Shown here in pieces: positions 26,924 through 36,385 of a stretch of DNA of 64,000 nt. The stretch's first letter is position 1, and every line of letters starts with the position of its first letter. Made by a program: the position numbers and the translations under genes. Below the pieces are notes generated by a model, which ran no database searches, was not told the DNA's origin, and worked only from the letters and a program-made list of their open reading frames with translations. This DNA is from Oceanobacillus piezotolerans (lineage in GTDB: Bacteria; Bacillota; Bacilli; Bacillales; Amphibacillaceae): contig NZ_RCHR01000007.1 in NCBI RefSeq assembly GCF_003665065.1, positions 113,179 through 177,178 on the forward strand, written 5' to 3'.

Positions 26924-27014
26924 TAATAGCAATGGCAGGGGTAACTATAATCGACAGGCCCCTAGCCATGGGATGACGTCAGAGACCCGGTAGGGCCGTC
27001 GGGTTATCCCGAAG

Positions 27015-27046
27015 GCGGTGAGCGAGTGTGCTCGCCGCTTTTCTCA
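27015..27046 (+). terminator. GC-rich intrinsic terminator after GH3
   Basis: A 9-bp stem GCGGTGAGC (27015-27023) with GCTCGCCGC (27030-27038), then TTTTCTC. The surrounding 26980-27010 is also GC-rich. The stem composition differs from all other terminators in the window. Confidence 0.8.
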
Positions 27047-27102
27047 TTGACTCGATTTGACAATGAGAGGGATACAAAGAGTATAGAAAGGAAGTGAGAA
27101 GT

Positions 27103-28719
27103 ATGATAAAGAAATCCATTCAAAACAGCCGGCGAGGTCCGGCGTATTTGTGGTGGGTAGCTCTTGGCCTGGTTATCGTCTTTTTAACCGCATGCACCGT
27201 CGAGGAATCAGACGGGCCGAACAAGAGCAATGAAACTGTAAAACTCGGCAGGCACATCGAGAGCGATGAAATTATAGAACCCGACAAGCCGGTTGAAAGC
27301 GATGAAACTGTGGAGTCCCACAAGCCGGAAGAGAGCGATAAAGCCGTGGAACCCACTCAGTCCGAAAGCGGCGACTGGCACGCCCCCGGCTTGGTGGACA
27401 GGTCCGGAACGCCTATCGAGGTGCCGACGCCAAGTCCGGCCACCGGCAGGACCCTGGACGTTACGCATTTTGGGGCAGATCCGGATCCTGACTCACAAGA
27501 CGACGCAGCAGCCATCCGGGCTGCCTTGGACGCGGCTGAACCGGGTGACGAAGTTCTGCTGCCGGCCGGCACGTATGATTTGCGTTCCACTGACCCGGAC
27601 GACGAGTCGGCGAACATTGTCCTGCATAGTGGTGTGGACCTGCGCGGTGAAGGACAGGAGAGCACGGTGCTACTGACCTCTTTGGATGGCGAAGATGACA
27701 GCAGGGTAATCCGTGGTTCCGGCATCCACGACGTCATAATAGCTGACTTTACCATTACCTCCCGTTATAAGGGGCCACTCGGCGATGATCCCGACGACGG
27801 AGATGCAAGTGGTGGACCGATGTACGGGATCTACCTAGGAGCCCACGATGGGCAGGCTAGCTCCCGGGTTCTTGTAGAGAACCTGAGCATCCGCAGGTTC
27901 GAGCGCCACGGTATCTCCGTCAAGGCCAGCCGTGAAGTGACCATCTCTGGAAACTACATCAGTGAGGCAACTGCCGTCGGCCCCGGCGGACAAGGCTATG
28001 GGATTGCTATCGAGGGCTCAAGAGATCAGCGTGACCCGGAAGCTGCCAACGATTCCCGACACAACATCGTCATCAACAATACCTTCGATGGCAGGCATCT
28101 GCGTCATGCCATTCTGCTGCAGTTCCCCACGCACAACAATCTTGTGGCGGAGAATATCATCGTCGGCAGCCACCTCGATGCCATCGACTTGCACGGCGAG
28201 GGTGAATACCTGAACGAGGTCCGAGATAACACGGTTATTGGCGGACAGCGGGCGGGGATCGCGCTTGGCAATTCTGGTGGGTCCAAGAACAAGCACGATG
28301 CCTCTGGACCTGGAAACTGGGTGCACTCCAACGACTTAATAGGAAATCGTCAGGGAGTCCTCGTCATCTTGGGAACCCCTGATACCCTCATCGAGGATAA
28401 TAGGATTACCGCCTGGGAGCATTCGAAGGTCGGTATCGAAGTACGTAATGGGCCGGGCACGGAGTTGAACGGTAACCACATCACTGGAGGGGTTGACGAG
28501 TTCTGGGCTATTCGACTCAATGAGGATCGCGGGACTGACGGACGGGGCACAGGAATCCCCTCAGACATCAGGATTGAGGCCAACGTTATTCGACAGGCCG
28601 CCAACGGCATCAAAATTGATGCAGGTGAGGCCCTAAACTTGGTGGAAAATGTCATCGATGGCATCGACGGAGCTGAGCTGGAGGTGGCAAAAGGAATCAA
28701 GGTAAATCGGTACCCCTAA
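27103..28719 (+). CDS. Lipoprotein with right-handed parallel beta-helix (pectate-lyase-like)
   Basis: A 538-residue lipoprotein. A lipobox LTAC follows a membrane helix, then comes a repetitive acidic linker (about residues 35-90, DKPVES/DETVES-like units). The beta-helix domain opens TLDVTHFGADPDPDSQDDAA and AGTYDL, typical of Pectate_lyase_3-type folds, with many N-x-I/V rungs (for example ENLSIRRFERHGISVKAS). It probably binds or cleaves a polysaccharide outside the cell. ATG 27103 is chosen because AAAGGAAGTGAG precedes it. Very GC-rich coding sequence, the highest in the window, so it is probably co-transferred with the GH3 gene. Confidence 0.82.
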   Translation: MIKKSIQNSRRGPAYLWWVALGLVIVFLTACTVEESDGPNKSNETVKLGRHIESDEIIEPDKPVESDETVESHKPEESDKAVEPTQSESGDWHAPGLVDRSGTPIEVPTPSPATGRTLDVTHFGADPDPDSQDDAAAIRAALDAAEPGDEVLLPAGTYDLRSTDPDDESANIVLHSGVDLRGEGQESTVLLTSLDGEDDSRVIRGSGIHDVIIADFTITSRYKGPLGDDPDDGDASGGPMYGIYLGAHDGQASSRVLVENLSIRRFERHGISVKASREVTISGNYISEATAVGPGGQGYGIAIEGSRDQRDPEAANDSRHNIVINNTFDGRHLRHAILLQFPTHNNLVAENIIVGSHLDAIDLHGEGEYLNEVRDNTVIGGQRAGIALGNSGGSKNKHDASGPGNWVHSNDLIGNRQGVLVILGTPDTLIEDNRITAWEHSKVGIEVRNGPGTELNGNHITGGVDEFWAIRLNEDRGTDGRGTGIPSDIRIEANVIRQAANGIKIDAGEALNLVENVIDGIDGAELEVAKGIKVNRYP

Positions 28720-28815
28720 ATTGTTAAGGAGAATTGTATCACAAATAGTGGTAAAACAAAGAGTGGAAATTGTAATTAATAAGGTTCGTAATTTATTGCA
28801 ATTCATTAATTTCTG

Positions 28816-28836
28816 GACAGGGAAACCTGTCTTTTT
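28816..28836 (+). terminator. Intrinsic terminator after the beta-helix gene
   Basis: GACAGG (28816-28821), GAAA loop, CCTGTC (28826-28831), TTTTTCTTA. Composition is again host-like. Confidence 0.8.
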
Positions 28837-28997
28837 CTTATATGTAAAAAAAACCAAAACCTTCCTAATTCAGTGTGAACTAGGCTATAAGACGACCATC
28901 TGATTATTTATTTTGCAGTTTAAAGAAATCATACAAGGACAAGCTTTCCATTATAGAAAGAAGCTCTCAAGATAAATCTCATCTATTTTTTAATTAC

Positions 28998-29597
28998 CTA
29001 CTTCAAAATTCCTTGCAATACCATCTCCATTGCTACATCCAATACTTCCTTTGGGACCTCTTCCCCTTCCCAATAAACCCATCTCATCCCAAGAAACTGA
29101 CCGATGCCCATTAAACTATAAGCCAACGCTTCGTGATTTAATTCCTTAAATTCACCAGTTTTATCAGCTTCTTTTAAAACTCTAATATAACCATTTGCTA
29201 ATTTCTCGTAATACCAGCGATATAAGTCCTTATCAACAATCACTGCCTGTAGAACAATGCTGTATAAGTTCTGGTTTTTACCTACCCACTCAAAAAATGC
29301 TTCAAAACCTCTCCGATACATATCGACCTGAGGTGATTTTTCGATCGCCTGTTTAATAAAAAGGCGTAAATCCCGACTCATTTGATGAACTAATTCATCA
29401 TAAATTGCTTTTTTCGAAGGGAAATACTTATAAAACGTTCCTTGTGCAACATTTGCTTCTTGGGTAATTTCCACAATGGATGCCTCAAAATACCCCTTCG
29501 TACCAAAAACTCCCTCAGCTGATTTTAATAGTTTTCTTCGTGTGTTTAACCCCTTTTTTGTTAAATTTCTTTCAGGATCTAGTGACAAGTGAAACAC
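28998..29597 (-). CDS. TetR/AcrR-family transcriptional regulator
   Basis: A 199-residue TetR-family repressor: N-terminal HTH (about 20-65; KLLKSAEGVFGTKGYFEASI, then EANVAQGTFYKYFPSKKAIY) and an all-helical ligand domain. It is transcribed away from the DUF485/symporter pair but separated by about 790 bp, so a direct link is uncertain. Similar regulators control fatty-acid degradation or efflux genes; an acyl-CoA synthetase lies 5 kb away. Ligand unknown. Confidence 0.85.
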   Translation of the reverse strand: MFHLSLDPERNLTKKGLNTRRKLLKSAEGVFGTKGYFEASIVEITQEANVAQGTFYKYFPSKKAIYDELVHQMSRDLRLFIKQAIEKSPQVDMYRRGFEAFFEWVGKNQNLYSIVLQAVIVDKDLYRWYYEKLANGYIRVLKEADKTGEFKELNHEALAYSLMGIGQFLGMRWVYWEGEEVPKEVLDVAMEMVLQGILK

Positions 29598-30386
29598 CTC
29601 TTATATGCATTTATTTTATCTATAAGATGGTTAAACGAGATAATAAATTTATATAGGAATTTCAAATCTCTTGCTTATTTATTGCAAGTTAACATGTTGT
29701 AGGACCATAACGAGAAGAATTCGGGCTGATTGGTTTAAGGGCTTCATAATCAAAAACGTGCGTTGCTAAGACTAATGGTAATGAAAGAGCATCTTTACTA
29801 AGTGAATTCATTTTCCTGATAATTATAACAAGTGAATCATCTCTCATTTTAAAGCTGAGTTAAACTTTTGTAAATGAATATTAGAAAAATCGAACAAGTT
29901 ATTAAAGGATATTTATAGTGTCTTTCATAAACTGTCGAATGTGGTTGTCTTTAATGTTGAATGCTGTTACAAAAAGGAGTATAAATACCTACCAATAAAT
30001 ATTGAAACTTTTTAAAATATTTATTATAATCAGAAATAAAAATAGTGAATCACCTGTCACAAAAATTGCTTAACAATGAAAGGAGTTGATGTCAGAGCGA
30101 AACGGAATGGGGGAGAGTACATTATAGGGAAGGAGGTTATTTGGACTTGCCCATGGCTGAGATTAATTCGAAAGTAGACATTGCGAGAAACATTTTATAA
30201 TTATTTTCCAACGAAAAAGCGATACATGGTAAATGGGTTTATCCAAGAGTTCCAGGTTTCGGCATTTTATTAAACGCTTCGTGAAAGAATTTCAGTAGTT
30301 TAAAGGAGAGCAAAAGGCCGGCTACTTCACATGTTTGGTCTCGGTGATTCGGCACAGATACTAAATACAAGGGAGTTGAATTTGAT
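29598..30386. other. Intergenic region with a decayed gene fragment
   Basis: 29598-30100 is AT-rich with nothing recognisable. At 30130-30136 an AAGGAGG precedes a short frame that starts MAEINSKVDIARNIL and stops at 30198. Reading on in the same frame gives coding-like stretches broken by stops (AIHGKWVYPRVPGFGILLNA, stop, KNFSSLKESKRP) up to the DUF485 gene, whose frame it shares. This looks like a gene ruined by point mutations; its family is not recognised. Confidence 0.4.
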
Positions 30387-30755
30387 TTGAAAGAACAAGA
30401 ATTTGTCCTGACAGACGAGCCCTGTGAAACGATTGACATCAATAAGCTGCAAAAGCTGGATGGGGAGACAAGGTATATTGTTAGGTCCGAATTTAGAACC
30501 GGGTTATCATTGACCATTATTTATGCCATTTTTATTATTTCGGTTCCGGTGATGAACTGGTACAAACCGGATTGGGCATTTGCCAAACTGTTCGGCGGAA
30601 TGTCTTCCAGTTGGTTTTTAACATCGATAGTTGCTATGGTCATGGCCTTTGTCATTGCTTATGTTCATACGAAGCTTTATGAAAGATGGGAAAAGAAAGT
30701 TCAGACAATCACGCCTTCATCTGAAAATGAAGAAGAGAAGGAGACTGTTGTATGA
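30387..30755 (+). CDS. DUF485 inner-membrane protein, symporter partner
   Basis: A 122-residue DUF485 protein with two membrane helices (about residues 43-62 and 75-98) and the family block SEFRTGLSLTIIYAIFIISVPVMNW. DUF485 genes usually precede acetate/monocarboxylate sodium symporters (YjcH-ActP, YwcB-YwcA), as here; the stop overlaps the symporter start by 4 nt. It begins at TTG 30387 after GGGAG. An accessory or stabilising role is inferred. Confidence 0.85.
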   Translation: MKEQEFVLTDEPCETIDINKLQKLDGETRYIVRSEFRTGLSLTIIYAIFIISVPVMNWYKPDWAFAKLFGGMSSSWFLTSIVAMVMAFVIAYVHTKLYERWEKKVQTITPSSENEEEKETVV

Positions 30756-32323
30756 TGGGAATATTCCTCGATCCAAAATATCTTTTTACCATGATTCTGC
30801 TAGGAACCATTGTCTATATTACCTATTTATCAAAAAGGAATGATAATGCAAGCGACTTTTTCGTTGGCGGCCGTGTATTCGGATGGTTTACAAATGGTTC
30901 AGCAATTGCTGGAGACTATCTCAGTGCTGCTACATTTCTGGGACTTGCAGGTCTTACCTTCTCCATTGGTTATGACGGAGCTTTTTATACATTTAGCTTC
31001 TCAATCGGATTAACCCTTTTGGCACTATTTGTTGCTGGTCCATTGCGCCGTCTAGGAGCGTATACCGTAGCCGATTTTGTCGCCTATCGTTTTCATAGCA
31101 AACGAGCCAGAGTTATCGCAGTAGTCGTTGTTTTGGCTATTTCCGGTTTTTATGCAGCACCGCAGCTGCTTGGGGCAGCATCCATTTTAAGCATGTTTTT
31201 CGGCTCTTCTTATGAATTTGGAATTATCTTCACAACGGTTGTCATGATTTTCTATGTCGGAGTCGGTGGAATGAAAGGAACGACATTAAATCAGGCATTG
31301 GAGCTTTGGATCCGCTTAGGTGCTTTTATTGTTATGGTTGCGGCTGCCATTTATGGTGGTTTCCATTATCATCAGATTCTGGCGACAATCAGTGAATTCA
31401 GCGGAACAATTATCAACACGGCCGCCTTTACAGAAGACGGAAAAGATATTGTATTTAACGGGGAAACATGGTACCAATCTGGAGCATTTAATCCAAACTT
31501 TTGGCACAGCCTTTCCATGGTGATTGGGCTTGCGCTGGGAGTAATCGGGCTGCCTCATATTTTATTGCGTTTTTACACCAATCCAAGTGCGAAAGAAGCA
31601 CGTAAGTCTGCAGTTATGTCGATTGGAATTGCCAGTTTATTCTTTGGACTTGCCGTGTACCTCGGTGTGGTAGGCCGGGCAATCTTTTTGGAAGGAAATG
31701 CAAGTTCAGAAGTTATGAATAATTTGGTTACTGGTGGAGATAACATGGTAATTCCATCTATCGCAACAGCGCTTGGAGGCCAATGGCTTCTCGGACTCGT
31801 TATAGCAGGCGCGTTTGCAGCAATTTTCTCAAATCTATCAGGATTGTTTATTGCCAGCTCGGGAGCAATCGCTCATGACTTGTATGCAAAGTTTTCAAAA
31901 AAAGAATTAACAGAAAAACAACGTGTTCGTGCCGCAAAATTGGCAATTGTGTTTCTCGGAGTGCTTTACGGGATCCTTGGTATTTTGGTTAAAGAAGCGT
32001 CTATCGGTCACCTTGTAGCACTTGCCTTTACTGTCGGGGCAAGCACATTTGCACCTATTTTTATCCTTGGCATATGGTGGCGAGGCATCACTGAAAAGGG
32101 AGCAATCGCAGGTCTAGTCATGGGACTTTTAGCTTCCATGTTCATGATCTTTTTCTCATCCGTCCTGCCAGAAGCGTTGCAATTTAGAGTTCCTGGTATT
32201 ATTACTGTCCCTATTGGCTTCTTATCCGTTATTATCGTTTCAAAACTGGATGGAAAAGTGCCGGCAGACGTGAACTCGTTTATGCGAAAGGTTCATGCGA
32301 AAGAAAAAGAAGATGTCGCGTAG
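30752..32323 (+). CDS. Sodium:solute symporter, acetate/monocarboxylate (ActP/YwcA) type
   Basis: A 523-residue SSS-family transporter with about 13 membrane helices. Family landmarks are FFVGGRVFGWFTNGSAIAGD near the N-terminus (sodium site region), GFYAAPQLLGAASIL and GLPHILLRFYTNPSAKEARK, the latter typical of the ActP branch. Predicted uptake of acetate or related short carboxylates with Na+. Coupled to the preceding DUF485 gene. The C-terminus ends in a short charged tail (HAKEKEDVA). Confidence 0.88.
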   Translation: MMGIFLDPKYLFTMILLGTIVYITYLSKRNDNASDFFVGGRVFGWFTNGSAIAGDYLSAATFLGLAGLTFSIGYDGAFYTFSFSIGLTLLALFVAGPLRRLGAYTVADFVAYRFHSKRARVIAVVVVLAISGFYAAPQLLGAASILSMFFGSSYEFGIIFTTVVMIFYVGVGGMKGTTLNQALELWIRLGAFIVMVAAAIYGGFHYHQILATISEFSGTIINTAAFTEDGKDIVFNGETWYQSGAFNPNFWHSLSMVIGLALGVIGLPHILLRFYTNPSAKEARKSAVMSIGIASLFFGLAVYLGVVGRAIFLEGNASSEVMNNLVTGGDNMVIPSIATALGGQWLLGLVIAGAFAAIFSNLSGLFIASSGAIAHDLYAKFSKKELTEKQRVRAAKLAIVFLGVLYGILGILVKEASIGHLVALAFTVGASTFAPIFILGIWWRGITEKGAIAGLVMGLLASMFMIFFSSVLPEALQFRVPGIITVPIGFLSVIIVSKLDGKVPADVNSFMRKVHAKEKEDVA

Positions 32324-32562
32324 TTATTGCACTACTCCTGGCCCCAGCCAAAAGTAGAGGATATTAAAAAGCGGGAATGTTGATTCTGGAAAGGAATTGC
32401 CTGATGGTATAAACCTAATGTGATATTAGATTAGATAAGAACCTCGTCAGAATTTGTGTAAGCGCATTCTTTTTTTCTGGCTCTACGGAACTAATTGATG
32501 AAATCGCCCAATTATAATCTGTAACTAAATAGATGTCATGTTCAATACTAGGAGGAGACATG

Positions 32563-34416
32563 ATGAATCAAAGTGTTAAACGGTTTGTAAGAATATTGCC
32601 CCTCATTCTCATCATATTTTTACTATTTAGTGGATCCGTTAGTGCTCATTCAGTTGTTGACATTTGGGGCAAGGCGAATGAAGGTACTGGGGCAATTTTT
32701 AACACCCCGGTAGCGATGGCGAAGGATGCAAATGGAAATATTTATGTAGCTGATATGAGTAATCATCGGATTGTTAAGATGGATCAAGACGGAAAAGTCA
32801 TTAAAAAGTTCGGAAAGCTCGGAAGCGGGAACGGGGAGTTTAATACGCCATTTGGGGTAGCGATTGACAACGATGGAAATATTTTAGTTAGCGATACAGC
32901 AAATAATCGGATCCAAAAGTTTGATTCTAATTTTAATTTTATTAAAGCTTGGGGATCACGTGGTTCAGGAAATGGCCAGTTTGGTCTAGCTAGAGAAATC
33001 GCCATTGATAGTAAAAATCGCTATCATGTTACAGATGAATTTCATGATCGTATTCAAGTGTTTGATAAAAATGGAAACTATTTATATCAATATGGTAGTC
33101 GAGGAGCGGCAAATGGGCAGTTTCGTTTACCTCAGGGAATTGCGATAAAAAAAGATGCTAATGGTGATAAAGTCTATGTTGTTGACACGTTTAACCATCG
33201 AGTTCAAATTTTAGATGTAAACGGTAATTACATTGGACAGATTGGCGCAACTGGTCAAAGTGGAGATAGTGGAAGCAGATTTTTTTATCCTAGAGGAGTT
33301 AACATCGATACAAACGGAGATGTCTATATTGTTGATACCACCAATCATAAAATTAAGAAATATAATAGCAGCCACCAATATCAATATTCGACAGACTTAG
33401 GTATCTATAATTTGGAGCCTAGTTTTCCTTCTCAAGTATTGCCGCTTGGAAATGGATACTTTATCGTTTCTGATACAGGTAATAGTAGACTAATCAAATT
33501 TAGAGGATACTCGACCTATGCTTCTGTTCAATCCTATCTTGGAAATTTACGGAATGCTGATGGCGTGTTTTCGGAGCCTGTAGGAATCGCGGTTGACAAT
33601 AACGACGACGTTTATATTACGGATACGTTTAATCATCGGGTGCAAAAGTTTAATAACAATGGAACCCTCTTAGGCAAATGGGGTGGCAACAGTGGCAATG
33701 GCGGTCCTTCTGCATACGGGATTAACTATTGGCAGTTTATCGCTCCAAAACAGATAACATATAACAAGAAATATGATGAAATCGTTATTGCCGATACAGG
33801 AAATTCCCGAATCCAATTATTTAGTAAAGACGGCAGATGGTTATCTAATTTTGGTTATTATCATTTAAGCTTTCCAATGGGAGTAACTACAACGAGCGAC
33901 GGCAGCTATTATGTAGCTGATACCGGAAATAATCGGGTCGTAAAGTTTAATCCACTTGGAGTCTTTGTGAGTAGCTGGGGCACAGAAGGATTGAAAAATG
34001 GCCAGTTCAGACAACCAACTTTTATCACAGTGGACTCTCAAGATAATCTTTACGTTGTTGACAGATACAACAGTCGAATCCAAAAATTCGATAAATCAGG
34101 CAACTTTATTACGAAGTGGGGGACAAATGGTGGAAACCCACAAATGGATCCGTTAGACAATTGGGGGGAAGGTAACGGAGATCTATTCTTACCAGTTGGC
34201 ATTGCTGTTGATAAAAAAGATAATGTTTATGTTGCAGACTCGTCAAATAATCGTGTTCAAATGTTCAGTTCAAATGGAACATATTTGGATACGATTGGGC
34301 AATTTGGTGGAGAAGATCATAACTTCTTTTCTCCCCAAGGAATTGCTGTAGGAGCAAATGGTGACATTTATATTGCTGATACGCTTTTGAATCGAGTTGT
34401 TAAATTCAGACCATAA
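32563..34416 (+). CDS. Secreted NHL-repeat protein, twelve repeats
   Basis: A 617-residue exported protein: signal peptide (residues 1 to about 27, ending VSA) followed entirely by NHL repeats. I count twelve, each of the form F-x-x-P-x-G-I-A-V-D, D-x-V-Y-V-A-D-T, N-x-R-I/V-Q-K-F. This is enough for two six-bladed beta-propellers. NHL propellers bind proteins, RNA or carbohydrates; a secreted one in this setting could bind polysaccharide or act as a lactonase-like enzyme, but no catalytic residues stand out. Start ATG 32563 is preferred over the adjacent ATG 32560 because GGAGG (32551-32555) is 7 nt upstream. Confidence 0.85.
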   Translation: MNQSVKRFVRILPLILIIFLLFSGSVSAHSVVDIWGKANEGTGAIFNTPVAMAKDANGNIYVADMSNHRIVKMDQDGKVIKKFGKLGSGNGEFNTPFGVAIDNDGNILVSDTANNRIQKFDSNFNFIKAWGSRGSGNGQFGLAREIAIDSKNRYHVTDEFHDRIQVFDKNGNYLYQYGSRGAANGQFRLPQGIAIKKDANGDKVYVVDTFNHRVQILDVNGNYIGQIGATGQSGDSGSRFFYPRGVNIDTNGDVYIVDTTNHKIKKYNSSHQYQYSTDLGIYNLEPSFPSQVLPLGNGYFIVSDTGNSRLIKFRGYSTYASVQSYLGNLRNADGVFSEPVGIAVDNNDDVYITDTFNHRVQKFNNNGTLLGKWGGNSGNGGPSAYGINYWQFIAPKQITYNKKYDEIVIADTGNSRIQLFSKDGRWLSNFGYYHLSFPMGVTTTSDGSYYVADTGNNRVVKFNPLGVFVSSWGTEGLKNGQFRQPTFITVDSQDNLYVVDRYNSRIQKFDKSGNFITKWGTNGGNPQMDPLDNWGEGNGDLFLPVGIAVDKKDNVYVADSSNNRVQMFSSNGTYLDTIGQFGGEDHNFFSPQGIAVGANGDIYIADTLLNRVVKFRP

Positions 34417-34645
34417 CATTCCTTCTATCATTCTGTTAGTAGTTTATTATGAAAGTATAAAATGTAAGTTCAACTAAGCAATAAGGAAAAATCGCTTATT
34501 GAAGTAGAGTGTGAACAGAGCAGACAATCTAGTAAAGAATGCATTATTTACTAAAGATTGAAAAATATTGTTTAAAATTTTCCGATAATAAATTATTATA
34601 AATATAATTAGACATTTCAAAATTCTAACCATTGGAGGAGTTAAC

Positions 34646-36235
34646 ATGTACGTACCATTATTATTAACAGATTTTTTAGATCGAGCAGTAAAGCTATATG
34701 GAGATAAGACGGCAGTCATTGATGACGAAAAGGTTGTTACTTATTCGGAACTGAATGAAAGAGTAAACAGGCTTTCCCATGGACTGAAAGAACTAAGGGT
34801 CGAAAAAGGAGACAAAGTTGCTATCTTGGCACCGAATACGTTGGAAATGTTAGAAGGATTCTACGGAGCATTTCAATTGGGAGCTGTTACTGTCCCATTA
34901 AATATTCGTTTAAAACCGAATGATTATTTGTTTATTTTAAACCATAGTGAAACAAAAGTATTATTGGTAGACTATGAATTGTATGATCTAATCGACCCGG
35001 TCAGAGATCAGTTAAATGTTGAACAGATTATTGTTCATGGAGGCCATCATATCCAGCTTGAAGATAATGATCTTGACTACGAAACATGGCTGGCCCAATT
35101 TCCAGCAAATCCTTACTACCGTGCAGATATAGATGAAAGCGATATTGCCAGTCTGCTTTATACTAGCGGCACGACAGGAGATCCGAAAGGCGTTATGCTT
35201 ACACACCGAAACAATTACCTCCAAGCTCTTCAAGTGATGCATCATTTACGTGTTAGTGATCAAGATGTAGTACTTCATGTTTTACCTATGTTTCACGTAA
35301 ATGGATGGGGATCGATATTTTATTATACAGGGAACGGTGCTACCCAGGTCATGTTAAGAAAAACCCGTCCAAATATCATTTTTGAAAAGCTAGAAAAGAA
35401 TAACGTGACGATTATGCAAATGGCCCCTACCGTACTGAATTCTCTGCTCCAATATTATGATGAAAGCAAATTAGATCTAAATCAAAATGTAAGAATTGTT
35501 ATTGGCGGTTCCGCACCACCTGTTACGTTTGTGGCTAAAGTGGAGGAAGAATTAGGTTGGGAATTCATACAGATCTACGGAATGACAGAAACGTCTCCGC
35601 TTACCTTAACATCAATTATCCGCGCCCAACATGTGGATGAGCCTAAAGAGGTCCAATACCGGATGAAATCAAAGGCGGGCTATCAAATGTTCTTAACGAA
35701 TGTGAAGGTAGTCAATGAAGAAGGTAATGAGGTTACACCTAATAGTCAGGAAATTGGTGAAATTGTAATCCGGAGCAACGGTGTGATGGAAGGCTATTGG
35801 AAAAATGAAAAAGCAACAAACGAAGTTATAAGGAATGGCTGGTTTCATACCGGAGATATGGGAGTCGTCGATAGCGATGGACATATCGAAATTGTCGACA
35901 GGAAGAAAGATGTTATTATCAGTGGCGGAGAGAATATTTCTTCTATTGAGGTGGAAAATATCCTGTACGAACATCCAGCGGTAGTGGAAGCGGCTGCGAT
36001 CGCCATCCCTCACGAAAAATGGGGAGAGACCCCGCATGCCGTTGTGGTTATTCGTGATGGAGAAACGGTAACGGAAGAAGAAATCATTGCTTTTGCAAGA
36101 GAACGGCTTGCCCACTATAAGGCCCCTACATCTGTCAGTTTTGTAGAAGAACTGCCAAAAACAGGTTCAGGCAAAATACAAAAGGCACACATACGAAACG
36201 AATTTTGGAAAGGCAAGGACAGAATGGTTAATTAA
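34646..36235 (+). CDS. Acyl-CoA synthetase (AMP-forming ligase)
   Basis: A 529-residue adenylate-forming enzyme. Core motifs are P-loop LLYTSGTTGDPKGVMLTHRN, A5 YGMTETSP, A7/A8 GWFHTGDMGVVDSDGHIEIV with DRKKDVIISGGENISS, and A10 PKTGSGKIQK. It activates a carboxylic acid to the acyl-CoA via acyl-AMP; length and motifs fit the medium/long-chain fatty-acid ligase group. GGAGGA precedes ATG 34646. It stands alone, bounded by a terminator at 36283. Substrate range cannot be read from sequence. Confidence 0.9.
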   Translation: MYVPLLLTDFLDRAVKLYGDKTAVIDDEKVVTYSELNERVNRLSHGLKELRVEKGDKVAILAPNTLEMLEGFYGAFQLGAVTVPLNIRLKPNDYLFILNHSETKVLLVDYELYDLIDPVRDQLNVEQIIVHGGHHIQLEDNDLDYETWLAQFPANPYYRADIDESDIASLLYTSGTTGDPKGVMLTHRNNYLQALQVMHHLRVSDQDVVLHVLPMFHVNGWGSIFYYTGNGATQVMLRKTRPNIIFEKLEKNNVTIMQMAPTVLNSLLQYYDESKLDLNQNVRIVIGGSAPPVTFVAKVEEELGWEFIQIYGMTETSPLTLTSIIRAQHVDEPKEVQYRMKSKAGYQMFLTNVKVVNEEGNEVTPNSQEIGEIVIRSNGVMEGYWKNEKATNEVIRNGWFHTGDMGVVDSDGHIEIVDRKKDVIISGGENISSIEVENILYEHPAVVEAAAIAIPHEKWGETPHAVVVIRDGETVTEEEIIAFARERLAHYKAPTSVSFVEELPKTGSGKIQKAHIRNEFWKGKDRMVN

Positions 36236-36282
36236 GAAGGTCAGTAGAGCAACGGCCTTCCATTCGTTTCAATTATAAATAT

Positions 36283-36372
36283 AAAAGGCGCCATGATGGT
36301 GACACCCTCAAAAGTTGGAGCTCTACTCTAGTTTTGAGGGTGGAGAACTATCTGGATGCCTTTTCTTTTTTT
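36283..36372 (+). terminator. Two-tier hairpin between convergent genes
   Basis: The inner 11-bp stem CACCCTCAAAA (36303-36313) pairs with TTTTGAGGGTG (36332-36342). An outer AAAAGGC (36283-36289) pairs with GCCTTTT (36358-36364), followed by CTTTTTTT. It probably terminates the ligase gene on the plus strand and may serve the convergent ThDP-enzyme gene on the minus strand. Confidence 0.75.
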
Positions 36373-36385
36373 AATATCTCTTTGA

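Noticed and set aside
27293..27676. Plus-strand and minus-strand open frames inside the beta-helix gene
   Set aside because: The same GC effect; no start signals, and the lipoprotein frame explains the region.
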